Source of the DNA: Solibacillus cecembensis
GTDB taxonomy: Bacteria > Bacillota > Bacilli > Bacillales_A > Planococcaceae
Direction of reading: 5' to 3'
NCBI RefSeq assembly: GCF_001439635.1
Contig: NZ_LMBZ01000011.1
Coordinates: 207-64,206 of the forward strand
DNA length: 64,000 bases
Position numbers and translations under genes: made by a program. The notes below the pieces were generated by a model. The model did not search any database. It was given only the letters and a program-made list of their open reading frames with translations, and was not told the origin of the DNA. Below are positions 28,958-38,993 of the stretch, one piece after another. Within the stretch, counting starts at the first letter, position 1; each line of letters starts with the position of its first letter.

Positions 28958-30277
28958 TTATAGGAAGAAAACCACTGCTAACCACCCGAAAATGATTTGT
29001 GGGATATTATAAAATAGGAACGTGGGAACGCATGTATCCCAAATGTGATTATGCTGTCCGTCCACATTCAACCCTGCTGTTGGACCGAGCGTTGAGTCGG
29101 ATGCAGGTGATCCTGCATCTCCAAGTACACCGGCTGTACCAATTAAACAAATAATTGCTAACTCACTTAAGCCAAGTTCCATTGCAAGCGGAACGAAAAT
29201 GGCTGCAATGATTGGAATTGTAGCAAATGAAGAACCGATTCCCATCGTAACAATAAGCCCTACAACTAACATGGCAAATACAGTAATCGCTATATTTCCA
29301 CCAAATAGATCCATTGCTCCCACTACAAGCTGTTCAACATCCCCCGTTGCATTAATTACAGCTGAAAAACCGTTTGCTGCAATCATAACGAAACCTACAA
29401 ATGCCATCATACGCATGCCATCTGTTAATATTTCATCTGCTTCTTTTACCTTTAATGCCCCTGTAACATAGAGTATGCTAATCCCAACTAACGAACCGAT
29501 AATCATTGAACCCGTTGGAATTTGAACTGCTAGTGAAGCGATTAAAGCAATTGCAGCAAATAAAATATTTCGCGGCTTTACATCCACTTTCGATTGTTCT
29601 TCCGTCTCTACTTCAATCATTTTATATTTACGTGGCTTACGATACACGACAAACGCCGCAACAAGTCCCACAACCATCCCTAACGCAACAATCATCATTG
29701 CCTTAGGAACATCAGAAAGTGCAATTTCCATGCCGGCTAAGCCCATCTGTGTCACGATAAGCTCCTGATATATTAAACCAAAGCCAAATGGTAAAAACAT
29801 ATACGGCATAATTAAACCAAATGTTAACGTACTCGCAATTAAACGACGATCAATTTCTAACATATTCATTAGCTTAATCATTGGCGGCACAATTAATGGA
29901 ATAAAGGCGATATGCACTGGTATTGCATTTTGCGACATAATTGCGAGTGCTAGTAGCACAAAAATTATTAACGCTTTCGCTAAACCTTTCTTTTGCGATT
30001 CTCCTTCGCGTTGCACCAACTTTAAAATTTGCCCCACTAAAACTTCCGGAATGCCTGTACGAGAAATAGCCAGCGCAAAACCACCAAGTAAGGCATAACT
30101 AAGTGCAATCGTAGCACCTCCACCTAATCCACCAACAAAAGCATCTACCGTGTCTAGCACATTTAATCCACCTGCAAGTCCACCTAAAATGGCTCCTACC
30201 GTTAAAGATAACACCACATTAATTCGCATTAAACTCAATATAAGCATGATACCAACTGCCACTAAAACTGCATTCAT
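28958..30277 (-). CDS. Na+/H+ antiporter family protein (YuiF-like)
   Basis: A 439-residue membrane protein with about eleven hydrophobic segments, in size and pattern like B. subtilis YuiF. The glycine-rich GAILGGLAGGLNVLDTVDAF near the N-terminus and the late segment GVLGDAGSPASDSTLGPTAGLN, with acidic residues inside the membrane, are typical of NhaC/YuiF-type cation antiporters. It should exchange Na+ for protons across the cytoplasmic membrane, but substrate assignment is by family only. It is a single-gene unit with its own promoter and terminator, inserted between rpsJ and the Bce-like genes. Confidence 0.82.
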   Translation of the reverse strand: MNAVLVAVGIMLILSLMRINVVLSLTVGAILGGLAGGLNVLDTVDAFVGGLGGGATIALSYALLGGFALAISRTGIPEVLVGQILKLVQREGESQKKGLAKALIIFVLLALAIMSQNAIPVHIAFIPLIVPPMIKLMNMLEIDRRLIASTLTFGLIMPYMFLPFGFGLIYQELIVTQMGLAGMEIALSDVPKAMMIVALGMVVGLVAAFVVYRKPRKYKMIEVETEEQSKVDVKPRNILFAAIALIASLAVQIPTGSMIIGSLVGISILYVTGALKVKEADEILTDGMRMMAFVGFVMIAANGFSAVINATGDVEQLVVGAMDLFGGNIAITVFAMLVVGLIVTMGIGSSFATIPIIAAIFVPLAMELGLSELAIICLIGTAGVLGDAGSPASDSTLGPTAGLNVDGQHNHIWDTCVPTFLFYNIPQIIFGWLAVVFFL

Positions 30278-30320
30278 CTATTACACTTCACTTTCGTATG
30301 CTAAATCACTAATGTGCTAA

Positions 30321-30349
30321 AGTATAATATTTCACTTAAATGTTGTCAA
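30321..30349 (-). promoter_or_regulatory. Promoter of the antiporter gene
   Basis: TTGACA (30349-30344), 17 bases, TATACT (30326-30321) on the minus strand, about 44 bases before the start codon. Confidence 0.8.
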
Positions 30350-30352
30350 TGT

Positions 30353-30393
30353 AAAAAGACTATCAACTCACATTTTAATTGATTTGACAGTCT
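30353..30393 (-). terminator. Terminator of the Bce-like transporter genes
   Basis: AGACTATCAA (30357-30366) pairs with TTGACAGTCT (30384-30393) with one mismatch; five U residues follow on the minus strand. It lies just past the permease stop. Confidence 0.8.
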
Positions 30394-30399
30394 CATTTC

Positions 30400-32388
30400 T
30401 TATAATGACTCTTTAATTACTTTTTTATAATAACTTATAGAAAGTAATGCAAAAATAATATACATTACGATATAAAGTCCCATTGTGATAAGAAGTGGTG
30501 TAACAAGCTCAGATCCAAATAAGAACCAACCTGATTTAACTGCAAAATAACTATGCAATAAACCAATGGCGAGCGGTAAACCGAAATTAAACGCTTGCTT
30601 CATATAAATACCACGCAAAATCTCCTGCTGCGAAAAACCAATTTTACGTAAAATAGTGTAAGCTTCACGTTCTTCTTCCGCTTCCGTCATTTGTTTGAAA
30701 TACAATATACTGCCCGTTGCTAGCAAGAACGCTAACCCTAAAAATGCTGTTGTGAAAATGGTAACACCCATTACACTAATATAATCGACACGCGATTTTT
30801 CCTTACTTACTTGATTGCGCGTTTTTAATTGTAATTCACCATTTTTATCTGCTGTATAAAATTCATTATGATAGGCATTTGTTTCTTTATAGAGCATTTC
30901 TGCACGAGCTAAATCACCTTGGTCATGCAATGAAATCGATGTTTGCTTATGCCAAACCGATATACCTTTATGCTGGGCCAACTGTTCAAATAAAGCATCC
31001 TTTACGATTAATACCGGCCCACCGCCTACGCCTACAACGATATTGCCAAGTAAATACTCATCCTTTACTTCGATGACCTCGACTGGGTAGCTTTGCCCCT
31101 CCGCTTTCATCGTCACATTCCCTAGTTGTAATGGGATCATTTCTGATAGGACATTATTATATCCCGTAATAATCGCTTCATTTTCTGCTAGCTTTAGTCC
31201 TGGATAACGTTTTATATAATCCGATAATGGCACGGCGTAAATCTCCATATCCATGTTCCACAATTCGTTATTTTTCATATGCTCAGCGACTAATTCTTCG
31301 AGTGAAAACTCCACCTTTTGTAGACGTAACTCCACTGCATCATAAGCAATCCCTTCCATATCCAGCGCAGCTAAAAATTCCTTCCCATTATCCTCATATA
31401 ATGTGTAATCTGTTGGTGAAGTTGAAAATGCCTTTTCGTCCGCAGAATAATATGAAATATATGAAAGTGTTGTAATAGCAAGTGATACAGCTGTCAGTAC
31501 AGTAATTAATGTAAGTGACTTCGCATTGCCTTTCATACGGTGCATAATCGGTGTTAAAGCAAGGACATCCACAGGTGATAAATGCCCATTTTTCTTCATA
31601 CGCACTAAATTCAACACGAAGGCGATTGAAAAACGAAATACAAAAAACGTGCCGCCAATCGTCGTCGCTAAAATGATTAACATGTTGAGAAACAAGTCAG
31701 TTGCTACGTCTTCCGAAAAGAGCTGTGTGGACGCGTAATAGCCGTAACTAATCAATCCAATCCCGATAGCACCCATCATCATTTTTAGCGGGCTAAAGCG
31801 TTTCACACGTTCGTCTGCTTGTTTTGAAGCGGTAAAAAGCGATAATAACGATACTCTGCGAATCATAAAGGCCATCTGTACTAAAATAACCGCTAATAAA
31901 ATTGCAAACAATAGCAACGTCTGTTTCACTGCTTCTATACTAAATGTCATCGCCACAACCGTATCTTGCTCAAGAACTTTTAACAATACCATCGCAAACA
32001 ATCGTGAGCTTAAAAATCCGAATACCATACCAACGAGCACCGCACCAGCAAACAGGACAATATTTTCAAGTGCAACAAGACGAATAATTAATCCTTTCGT
32101 CATCCCGATTAATTGATACAGCCCGATTTCCTTACTTCGACGTTTCATAAATAAATGATTTGCATAAAGCACGAAAAATAAGACGATAAAATACAAAATG
32201 TACGTTGCTGCTTTTAAACCAGCTGCTGCAGATCCGCTATTCGCTGCCGTCTGTAAAACTGAGTCATTATATTGCAATGTCACAAATGAAAAATACAAAG
32301 TTACACTAAAAATTAGGGCAAAGAAGTATAAATAATAATGTTTTATATTTTTCAGCATACTTTTAAAAACTAACTGATTAAGCTTCAT
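30400..32388 (-). CDS. BceB-like ABC transporter permease (FtsX family)
   Basis: A 662-residue permease with about ten membrane helices and a large extracytoplasmic domain (roughly residues 305-525) between helices 7 and 8, the layout of BceB/VraG/YtsD. Such permeases recognise peptide antibiotics and also activate the partner histidine kinase. The ATG at 32388 gives [14 protein letters not shown] and overlaps the ATPase stop by 11 bases; GGTGGTG precedes it. Together with the ATPase, kinase and regulator to its right it forms a complete resistance module. The antibiotic recognised cannot be told from sequence. Confidence 0.88.
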   Translation of the reverse strand: MKLNQLVFKSMLKNIKHYYLYFFALIFSVTLYFSFVTLQYNDSVLQTAANSGSAAAGLKAATYILYFIVLFFVLYANHLFMKRRSKEIGLYQLIGMTKGLIIRLVALENIVLFAGAVLVGMVFGFLSSRLFAMVLLKVLEQDTVVAMTFSIEAVKQTLLLFAILLAVILVQMAFMIRRVSLLSLFTASKQADERVKRFSPLKMMMGAIGIGLISYGYYASTQLFSEDVATDLFLNMLIILATTIGGTFFVFRFSIAFVLNLVRMKKNGHLSPVDVLALTPIMHRMKGNAKSLTLITVLTAVSLAITTLSYISYYSADEKAFSTSPTDYTLYEDNGKEFLAALDMEGIAYDAVELRLQKVEFSLEELVAEHMKNNELWNMDMEIYAVPLSDYIKRYPGLKLAENEAIITGYNNVLSEMIPLQLGNVTMKAEGQSYPVEVIEVKDEYLLGNIVVGVGGGPVLIVKDALFEQLAQHKGISVWHKQTSISLHDQGDLARAEMLYKETNAYHNEFYTADKNGELQLKTRNQVSKEKSRVDYISVMGVTIFTTAFLGLAFLLATGSILYFKQMTEAEEEREAYTILRKIGFSQQEILRGIYMKQAFNFGLPLAIGLLHSYFAVKSGWFLFGSELVTPLLITMGLYIVMYIIFALLSISYYKKVIKESL

Positions 32389-33139
32389 GACCGTCACCAC
32401 CTAGCACACTTTGCGTATGCAAAATTTGCTGGAAAAAGTCATTGCGGTTTTTTTCACCTTTATATAACTCCGTATACAGCTGTCCGTCTTTTAAAAACAA
32501 TACACGCGAACAAAAACTCGCGGCTACTGCATCATGTGTCACCATCATAATCGTTACATTTTTTTGTTCATTAATATTTACTAAATTACTCAGTAGCGCT
32601 GTTGCTGATTTCGAGTCTAATGCACCGGTTGGCTCATCTGCAAATACAATTGATGGGTTAGAAATTAGGGCACGCGCCGCAGAAGTTCGTTGCTTTTGGC
32701 CACCTGAAATTTCATTCGGGTATTTATTCGCAATATCTTCAATCATTAATATTTTCACAAGCTCTGCAAATCGTGCCTCTGCTGCTGCTTTTGGTATTTT
32801 TGTAATGGATAGTGGCAGTAAAATATTTTCTTTTACTGTTAATGTATCGAGTAAATTATAGTCTTGAAAAATAAAACCTAATTGATCTCGACGGAATTTC
32901 GCTAAATCACGCTCTTTCATTTTTTGTAATTGTTGCCCGTCAATTTCTACAAGCCCTTCTGTTACACGGTCAATGGAACATAGAACATTTAAAAGTGTCG
33001 TCTTACCCGATCCTGAAGAACCCATAATCCCAACAAATTCACCCTTTTCTACTTCTAAGTCAATGCCCTTTAATACTTCATAGGCCATCTGTTTCTTACC
33101 ATATGTCTTTTTAATTTTGCGTCCAATTAAAATACTCAT
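32378..33139 (-). CDS. BceA-like ABC transporter ATPase
   Basis: A 253-residue MacB/LolD-type ATPase: Walker [11 protein letters not shown]-loop [10 protein letters not shown], signature ISGGQKQR, Walker [14 protein letters not shown]-loop VTHDA. It powers the adjacent BceB-like permease, which starts inside its last codons. AAGGGAG precedes the ATG. Its promoter probably lies in the 85 bases between its start and the terminator of the kinase gene, where the cognate response regulator would be expected to bind. Confidence 0.92.
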   Translation of the reverse strand: MSILIGRKIKKTYGKKQMAYEVLKGIDLEVEKGEFVGIMGSSGSGKTTLLNVLCSIDRVTEGLVEIDGQQLQKMKERDLAKFRRDQLGFIFQDYNLLDTLTVKENILLPLSITKIPKAAAEARFAELVKILMIEDIANKYPNEISGGQKQRTSAARALISNPSIVFADEPTGALDSKSATALLSNLVNINEQKNVTIMMVTHDAVAASFCSRVLFLKDGQLYTELYKGEKNRNDFFQQILHTQSVLGGDGHEA

Positions 33140-33223
33140 CTTTGTGCTCCCTTCAGCTTCCTTATGCCCTTAATTGTACAAGGTTCATACGCATTAATCG
33201 TTTGATTTGCATGACAAAAAGAA

Positions 33224-33253
33224 ACGGTACATGACAATTACGTCACATACCGT
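33224..33253 (-). terminator. Terminator after the sensor kinase, overlapping its stop codon
   Basis: ACGGTA (33224-33229)/TACCGT (33248-33253) and TGAC/GTCA pair; TTTCTTTTTG follows on the minus strand. The kinase stop codon (33243-33245) is in the stem, so the two-component genes and the transporter genes are separate transcripts. Confidence 0.8.
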
Positions 33254-34238
33254 AAAGTTTCGTGTACTCATTTTGTTCAGGAAACACTAGCATAACAGTT
33301 GAGCCTTCATTGACTTTCGAATTTACCAATAGCTTTATACCGAGTTTTGTTGCAGCATTTCGTGCTAAATACAGTCCCATCCCTGTTGCAGCTGTTGATT
33401 CTCTCCCAACGGAACCCGTATACGACTTCCGGAAAATGCGCGGTAAATCCTCTGGTGCAATTCCTATCCCGCTATCTTGTATATGTAATGCCCAATTCTC
33501 TTGTTGCTGAGACATAAAAATATGCACTTCCGAGTTCTCATGACTATATTTTACTGAGTTTGATAAAATTTGACGCAAAATAAACGCTAGCCATTTCGCA
33601 TCCGTTACGATTTCTAGCTCCAACTCTTCTACTTCAAAACCAATCCCCTTTTCCATACACCAAGCTTTCAACGAACGAATTTCATTAGAAATTACTTTGT
33701 GTAGTTCCACACGCTCTAAACGATTATCCTGTTCCATCGTTTGGAGCCGTGTTTGATGAAGCTGTTGGTCAACAAGCATATAGAGACGAAGCCACTCATG
33801 CTCAAGGCGCGTTTGTAGCTTCCCATCTTCTACATGCTCAATCATAATTTTCATCGCAGTTAAAGGTGTTTTCACTTCATGTACCCATGCAAGCAAATCA
33901 TCGCGTTCCTCTAATACTTGAATTTTCATCTGATTGAGCTCATTTGTTTGATGTGCATATTCTTGTTGAAAACGATCCACTAAAAGTGACATATAGGGGC
34001 TCTGCATACGGTCTAAGTCTTCGAAATTTTGATTTTCCATTCTTTTTAAATGCGACCAATCCTTTAAAAAACGCCAGCCAACAAAAAGGAAGAATAGCAC
34101 GCTATATACACTATTTAAGTAAAGTATCGACACATGATAAAGCCCACTATCCAGTACGAGCAAACCATTCAAACTAATTAATGATAAAACGTAAAACAGA
34201 AACCACTGTGCATGTTCCTTTAAAAATAGCCAGATCAT
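33243..34238 (-). CDS. BceS-like intramembrane-sensing histidine kinase
   Basis: A 331-residue kinase with two membrane helices in the first 60 residues joined by only a few outside residues, so it has no room for an external sensor. H-box HEVKTPLTAMKIMIEHV (His near residue 119), N-box ILRQILSNSVKYSH, and G-boxes DSGIGIAPEDL and GMGLYLARN are complete. In Bce systems such kinases respond to the permease rather than to the drug. The start overlaps the regulator stop by four bases (ATGA). Confidence 0.9.
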   Translation of the reverse strand: MIWLFLKEHAQWFLFYVLSLISLNGLLVLDSGLYHVSILYLNSVYSVLFFLFVGWRFLKDWSHLKRMENQNFEDLDRMQSPYMSLLVDRFQQEYAHQTNELNQMKIQVLEERDDLLAWVHEVKTPLTAMKIMIEHVEDGKLQTRLEHEWLRLYMLVDQQLHQTRLQTMEQDNRLERVELHKVISNEIRSLKAWCMEKGIGFEVEELELEIVTDAKWLAFILRQILSNSVKYSHENSEVHIFMSQQQENWALHIQDSGIGIAPEDLPRIFRKSYTGSVGRESTAATGMGLYLARNAATKLGIKLLVNSKVNEGSTVMLVFPEQNEYTKLYGM

Positions 34239-34912
34239 AAAGTAACCGCCATATATCCAAGCCCTTTTTTCGTTAAAATGACCTCTTCTAATCCGATTTC
34301 CTCCAACCGTTGACGTAAACGATTCACGTTCACTGTTAGCGTATTGTCATTGACGAAACGCTCATCATCCCAAAGTTTGCGCATTAATTCGTCGCGTGAC
34401 ACGATTTTATCCGCTTGAGATAACAGAACACGCAATATAAAAAGCTCATTTTTTGTTAACGCCATTTTTTCGCCGTTCAAGCTGACTTCACTTCGACTAT
34501 AATCTACTTGCGCTCCGTTCCATTGGATGATATCTGGTGCCTGCTCTTGATACGTATATGTTCGTCTTAACAGTGCCTGTACTTTCGCAATCAATACTTC
34601 CATATGGAAAGGCTTTTGTACAAAATCATCCGCCCCCATTTGCATCGCCATCACCATATCCATCGGATGATCACGTGAGGATAGAAAGATGATTGGTACT
34701 TTTGATACGAAGCGAATTTCTCGACACCAATGAAAGCCGTCATATGCTGGTAATTGAATATCGATTAAAACAAGCTCAGGCTGTTCTTTTTCAAATGTAT
34801 CCATTACTTGTTGAAAGTCTTCAGGACCTACTACATCAATATTCCATTGCGAAAAACGCTCACGTATTAACTCAAAAATTGATGGATCGTCTTCTATTAG
34901 CATGATCTTCAA
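34235..34912 (-). CDS. BceR-like OmpR-family response regulator
   Basis: A 225-residue regulator with a receiver domain (acidic pair IEDD near residue 7, phospho-acceptor in LVLIDIQLPAYDG near residue 52, lysine in DFVQKPF) and a C-terminal winged helix (ALTKNELFILRVLL, then VNVNRLRQRLEEIG). The start is TTG, with AAAGGAGTG seven bases upstream. It precedes its kinase and probably activates the transporter genes beyond. It is divergent from the LysR-type gene. Confidence 0.92.
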   Translation of the reverse strand: MKIMLIEDDPSIFELIRERFSQWNIDVVGPEDFQQVMDTFEKEQPELVLIDIQLPAYDGFHWCREIRFVSKVPIIFLSSRDHPMDMVMAMQMGADDFVQKPFHMEVLIAKVQALLRRTYTYQEQAPDIIQWNGAQVDYSRSEVSLNGEKMALTKNELFILRVLLSQADKIVSRDELMRKLWDDERFVNDNTLTVNVNRLRQRLEEIGLEEVILTKKGLGYMAVTL

Positions 34913-35028
34913 GTTTATCCACTCCTTTAAATGCTATTATATTATACACGAACGGCAAACTTACAACTATTCCCATCATTTTAGCTTGGCACAATTCACA
35001 ATCTGTGACAACCGCCAGATGCTTTGTT

Positions 35029-35070
35029 TGATATAATGAATTCAAACGTTCGTATAGGAGGTTTGAATTC
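35029..35070 (+). promoter_or_regulatory. Extended -10 promoter and 5' hairpin holding the ribosome site of the LysR gene
   Basis: TGATATAAT (35029-35037) is a perfect extended -10 element. Directly after it GAATTCAAAC (35038-35047) and GTTTGAATTC (35061-35070) form a perfect 10-base inverted repeat; AGGAGG (35056-35061) is in the loop and the ATG follows at 35071. It could be the autoregulatory LysR site, an RNA hairpin affecting translation, or both. Confidence 0.65.
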
Positions 35071-35958
35071 ATGGATATCCGCCAAATTGAATATTTTGTT
35101 GAAGTTGCCAAACAATCAAGCTTTACGAAAGCCGCCACCATATTGCACGTATCACAACCTTCCATCAGTAAAGCGATTCAAAATTTAGAATCTGAACTTG
35201 GTGTGCCGCTATTTTACCGTTCGTCAAAGCAATTGGAGTTAACGGACGCTGGACACGCTGTTTTAGTAAATGCCTTACAAGTTCTGGAGTCTTTCCATAA
35301 CCTACGCTCCGAATTAACCGATTTAATGGAATTAAAAAAGGGGCAAATCCGAATTGGTATTCCTCCAATTGTCGGGGCAGAATTTTTTTCGAAATTGATT
35401 AGCTATTACAAAGAAAAATATCCATACATTGAAATTTTATTAACTGAAGTGGGCACAAAACGCATCCGACAGGGGATTGAAGCTGGGGAACTAGATATCG
35501 GCTTAGTATGTAGCGTTTGCTCGACGAATGAACAATTAGAAACCATTCGATTTGTAAAAGATCCACTTGTATTAATTGTTCATCATGACCACCCACTAGC
35601 GAAGCAGGAATTTATTGAACTGTCCGATTTACAATCCGAAGCATTTATCATTTACCGCAATGATTTCATTTTATATGATCGTATTATTGAAGAATGCTCA
35701 AAATCCGGCTATTTCCCAACGATTGTTTGTGAAACATCTCAAAAAGATTTATTTATCGAGATGGTGCAAGCTAAGCTCGGCATCGCGTTACTCCCGCAAA
35801 AGATTGCTGAAAAGATTACATATGACACGATTAAGACCATTCCTTTAAAAGAGCAAGTCATTCATTTAGAGCTCGGCATTACGTGGAAGAAAAATAAATA
35901 CTTACCGTTTGCTGTTCGTGAATTTATAGAACTCGCACGTGATTTTATGCCTAAGTAA
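35071..35958 (+). CDS. LysR-family transcriptional regulator (CidR-like)
   Basis: A 295-residue regulator with an N-terminal helix-turn-helix (SFTKAATILHVSQPSISKAI, about 16-35) and an effector domain from residue 90 on. Over its whole length it resembles B. subtilis CidR (YwbI), which controls cidAB and responds to overflow metabolism. No cid genes occur here, so the target is unknown. It is divergent from the Bce-like regulator and convergent with glcB, with a shared terminator. The inverted repeat at its start may be its own operator. Confidence 0.88.
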   Translation: MDIRQIEYFVEVAKQSSFTKAATILHVSQPSISKAIQNLESELGVPLFYRSSKQLELTDAGHAVLVNALQVLESFHNLRSELTDLMELKKGQIRIGIPPIVGAEFFSKLISYYKEKYPYIEILLTEVGTKRIRQGIEAGELDIGLVCSVCSTNEQLETIRFVKDPLVLIVHHDHPLAKQEFIELSDLQSEAFIIYRNDFILYDRIIEECSKSGYFPTIVCETSQKDLFIEMVQAKLGIALLPQKIAEKITYDTIKTIPLKEQVIHLELGITWKKNKYLPFAVREFIELARDFMPK

Positions 35959-35989
35959 ACTAAACAGCATTCTAAACAAAATAAAAGGC

Positions 35990-36015
35990 GACTTTGATTA
36001 ACTATAATCAAAGTC
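35990..36015. terminator. Bidirectional terminator between the LysR gene and glcB
   Basis: GACTTTGATTA (35990-36000) and TAATCAAAGTC (36005-36015), an 11-base perfect stem with a 4-base loop, flanked by A-rich and T-rich sequence between two convergent genes. Confidence 0.85.
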
Positions 36016-36028
36016 ACCCCTTATTAGA

Positions 36029-38212
36029 TTACGCGTTCACTTTTTGAGCAAATTTCGCTTTTGCTTCTAAACGTTTTTTGTGTAAAATTGGCTCTGTATA
36101 TCCACTTGGCTGTTCATATCCTTTGAACACTAAATCACAAGCCGCTTGGAATGCTACAGATTCAACAAAATTCGCTGCCATTGCTACATATTCTTGATCA
36201 TCTGCATTTTGCGTATCTACTACTTTCGCCATGCGCTCCATCGTTTCCTGCACTTGCTCTTCTGTACAAATCCCGTGATGTAACCAGTTTGCTACGTGTT
36301 GACTTGAAATACGTAATGTCGCGCGGTCCTCCATTAAACCGATATTGTTAATGTCCGGAACTTTCGAACATCCTACACCATGCTCTACCCAGCGCACAAC
36401 ATAACCTAAAATCCCTTGTGCATTATTATCTAGCTCTTGTTGAATCTCTTCCGGCGTCCAGTCTGTTGATGGAGCTAGAGGAATTTGCAAAATCGCATCT
36501 TGTAAATCCTCTGAAGTCGGCATTCCTTTTTGAACTTCTTTTACATTTACTTCATGATAATGCATTGCATGTAACGTCGCTGCTGTTGGAGATGGTACCC
36601 ATGCCGTATTTGCTCCTGCTTGTGGATGCGCAATTTTTTGCTTCAGCATTTCCGCCATTAAATCCGGCATTGCCCACATCCCTTTTCCAATTTGGGCACG
36701 CCCTTGTAAGCCTGCATCTAAACCGACTACAACATTCGACTTTTCATATGCCGCTAACCAAGTCGACGTTTTCATTTCACCTTTACGAACCATTGGACCT
36801 GCTTCCATTGATGTATGAATTTCGTCCCCTGTGCGGTCTAAGAATCCTGTATTAATAAATACAATACGTTCCTTAACCTCTTGAATACACGCTTTTAAGT
36901 TAAGCGATGTACGGCGTTCTTCATCCATTACACCTATTTTTAATGTATTACGACTTACACCAATGATATCTTCTACACGTCCAAATAATTTATTGGCAAA
37001 TGCCACTTCTTTTGAGCCATGCATTTTCGGTTTTACGATGTAAACAGAGCCCTTTTGTGAATTTTTGTATTGTCCGTTACCAAGCAACTCATGTTTTGCA
37101 ATTAAACTTGTAATCACACCATCCATAATTCCTTCAGGCACTTCTTGGCCACCCTTATATAAAATCGCTGGGTTCGTCATTAAGTGGCCTACATTACGTA
37201 TAAACATTAATGAACGTCCATTAATTGTCACAGTCCCACCAGTTGGGCTTGTATATACTCGGTCTGGATTTAATGTACGTGTTAACGTTTTTGATCCTTT
37301 TGCAAATGTAGCTGTTAAGTCGCCCTTCATTAAACCTAACCAGTTTGAATACACTTCAACTTTATCTTCTGCATCAACAGCAGCTATGGAATCTTCACAG
37401 TCCATAATTGTCGAAATAGCTGATTCTAAAACAACATCTTTCACACCCGCTGCATCATCCTTACCAATTGCATCAAGGCGATCGATTTGAATTTCTACAT
37501 GTAAATCATTATTTTTAAGTACTACAGCAGTTGGTTCTGCCGCTTCCCCTAAATAGCCAACTAATTTTCCTTCTTGAACTAAACCTGTCGTTTGTCCGTT
37601 TGATAACTTCGCTTGTAATAAGCCATCAACAATCGCATAGTTCACAACATCTTTGTGAGTTGCACCTTGTAATTCAGCCGCTTGATCTAAAAGTTGTTTC
37701 GAATACTCGATTACTTTGCCACCACGAACCGGGTTATAGCCTTTACCTGCTTCAGCTCCGTCTTCATTACTAATAACATCTGTTCCGTAAAGTGCATCAT
37801 ATAAACTTCCCCAACGCGCATTTGCCGCATTAATTGCATAACGTGCATTGCTTACTGGTACAACTAATTGTGGCCCCGCTTGGAATGCAATTTCTGTATC
37901 TACATTTTCAGTGGTCACTTTAAAAGGCGCTACTTTCGGCTCTAAATAACCGATTTCCTCTAAATAAGCTTTATATGCGGTAAAATCAAAATTCCCCTTA
38001 TTTTCCTTATGCCACTCATTTATTGCCTTTTGTAATGAATCTCGTTCTGCTAATAGCGCTTGATTTTCCGGTGCTAAGTCAAGAATCAGTTGATCAAAGC
38101 CCTCCCAAAATACTACTTGTTCTACCTCACTACCTGGTAGTACTTGCCCGTTAATAAAATCGTATAAAGTTGATGCTACTTGTAAATTCCCCACTTGTAC
38201 ATATGTTGACAT
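36029..38212 (-). CDS. glcB: Malate synthase G
   Basis: A 727-residue enzyme condensing glyoxylate and acetyl-CoA to malate. It is the long, single-chain G form: the active-site region includes [18 protein letters not shown] and [16 protein letters not shown], and the C-terminal part contains [16 protein letters not shown]. The ATG at 38212 is chosen because AAGGGGG lies nine bases upstream; a TTG two codons earlier is too close to it. There is no isocitrate lyase gene nearby, so it may dispose of glyoxylate from other sources. B. subtilis lacks this gene. It stands alone with a 286-base upstream region. Confidence 0.95.
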   Translation of the reverse strand: MSTYVQVGNLQVASTLYDFINGQVLPGSEVEQVVFWEGFDQLILDLAPENQALLAERDSLQKAINEWHKENKGNFDFTAYKAYLEEIGYLEPKVAPFKVTTENVDTEIAFQAGPQLVVPVSNARYAINAANARWGSLYDALYGTDVISNEDGAEAGKGYNPVRGGKVIEYSKQLLDQAAELQGATHKDVVNYAIVDGLLQAKLSNGQTTGLVQEGKLVGYLGEAAEPTAVVLKNNDLHVEIQIDRLDAIGKDDAAGVKDVVLESAISTIMDCEDSIAAVDAEDKVEVYSNWLGLMKGDLTATFAKGSKTLTRTLNPDRVYTSPTGGTVTINGRSLMFIRNVGHLMTNPAILYKGGQEVPEGIMDGVITSLIAKHELLGNGQYKNSQKGSVYIVKPKMHGSKEVAFANKLFGRVEDIIGVSRNTLKIGVMDEERRTSLNLKACIQEVKERIVFINTGFLDRTGDEIHTSMEAGPMVRKGEMKTSTWLAAYEKSNVVVGLDAGLQGRAQIGKGMWAMPDLMAEMLKQKIAHPQAGANTAWVPSPTAATLHAMHYHEVNVKEVQKGMPTSEDLQDAILQIPLAPSTDWTPEEIQQELDNNAQGILGYVVRWVEHGVGCSKVPDINNIGLMEDRATLRISSQHVANWLHHGICTEEQVQETMERMAKVVDTQNADDQEYVAMAANFVESVAFQAACDLVFKGYEQPSGYTEPILHKKRLEAKAKFAQKVNA

Positions 38213-38438
38213 GAACAATATCCCCCTTGAACATCTTTATTTGGTATTAGCTGGACAAAACAAAGTCCCATTTTCATGTGGACCGCAATAAATTACAAAT
38301 TCGTTCATCCACTTAGAAAAGAAATCCCCTCTTCTTGTTTATTATTATAATTCTATAATGGTATATAAATGAAATACATATTTCGCATAATCATTATGCC
38401 CTTTAACTATATCGCTTCATTAAAATAGATGCTTCTAC
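38213..38438. other. Upstream region of glcB, no gene seen
   Basis: AT-rich. On the minus strand TATAAT (38349-38344) could be the -10 of glcB but has no good -35. GTGG/CCAC and GGAC/GTCC pairings lie in the presumed leader. No known riboswitch or clear catabolite-control site was recognised. Confidence 0.4.
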
Positions 38439-38467
38439 ATGACGTTACTTATAATATCTCGTATAAT
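38439..38467 (+). promoter_or_regulatory. Promoter of the small membrane protein gene
   Basis: ATGACG (38439-38444), 17 bases, TATAAT (38462-38467). Confidence 0.7.
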
Positions 38468-38498
38468 AGAATAAGAATTACACATTAGAGGTGACATC

Positions 38499-38804
38499 TT
38501 GCAAATATCCATTTTATTAGTTGTACTCTTTTCTGTCTTTGCAGTCTTTAAAATGTTGAATCATCGCAAACAATTAAAAGGGCTTCCAATAAACAAAGTA
38601 ATCTTTGGTTTCATTACGTATGTAGGCATTTATTCTGTAAGTCTTGGATTGATCGCACAGCTATTTGATTGGCTTTTAGTACTTGATTTAAACAAGTATT
38701 TTAAATGGGGCATGTCGATCATAATCGTTATAGCCACGATTATTAGTATTAGCCGAATTTTAAATAGATTGCTCCCGGAGAAGTTAAAAAAGGTTTTTAT
38801 ATAA
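38499..38804 (+). CDS. Small membrane protein of unknown function
   Basis: A 101-residue protein with three predicted membrane segments (about 2-16, 33-58 and 70-88) and short basic ends. I do not recognise the family. The start is TTG, with AGAGGTG five bases upstream and a good promoter further up. A strong terminator about 20 bases after the stop makes it a complete single-gene unit, which supports it being real despite its size. It is divergent from glcB. Confidence 0.7.
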   Translation: MQISILLVVLFSVFAVFKMLNHRKQLKGLPINKVIFGFITYVGIYSVSLGLIAQLFDWLLVLDLNKYFKWGMSIIIVIATIISISRILNRLLPEKLKKVFI

Positions 38805-38826
38805 AATCCAACTAATTTTCCCATAC

Positions 38827-38870
38827 GAGTAAAAAGGCATTTTGAAATTAATCAAAATGCCTTTTTACTC
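38827..38870 (+). terminator. Terminator of the small membrane protein gene
   Basis: A perfect 19-base stem (38827-38845 with 38852-38870; core AAAAAGGCATTTTGA) around a 6-base loop, with TTTTT in the 3' arm. Confidence 0.9.
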
Positions 38871-38934
38871 TATTTTATAATTCGTGACGTCTAAGTATAA
38901 TTGCTTAAAACATTGATTTGTACTAAAAATAAAT

Positions 38935-38976
38935 AGTAAAAACCCCCTACAAGCGTCCAAGTAGGGGGTTTTTACT
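38935..38976 (-). terminator. Terminator of the tuf operon
   Basis: AGTAAAAACCCCCTAC (38935-38950) pairs with GTAGGGGGTTTTTACT (38961-38976) around a 10-base loop, 18 bases past the tuf stop. Confidence 0.93.
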
Positions 38977-38993
38977 ATTAGCATAAGCTAAAA

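Noticed and set aside
36151..37773. Several plus-strand open frames opposite glcB
   Set aside because: They are antisense shadows of the malate synthase gene without start signals.
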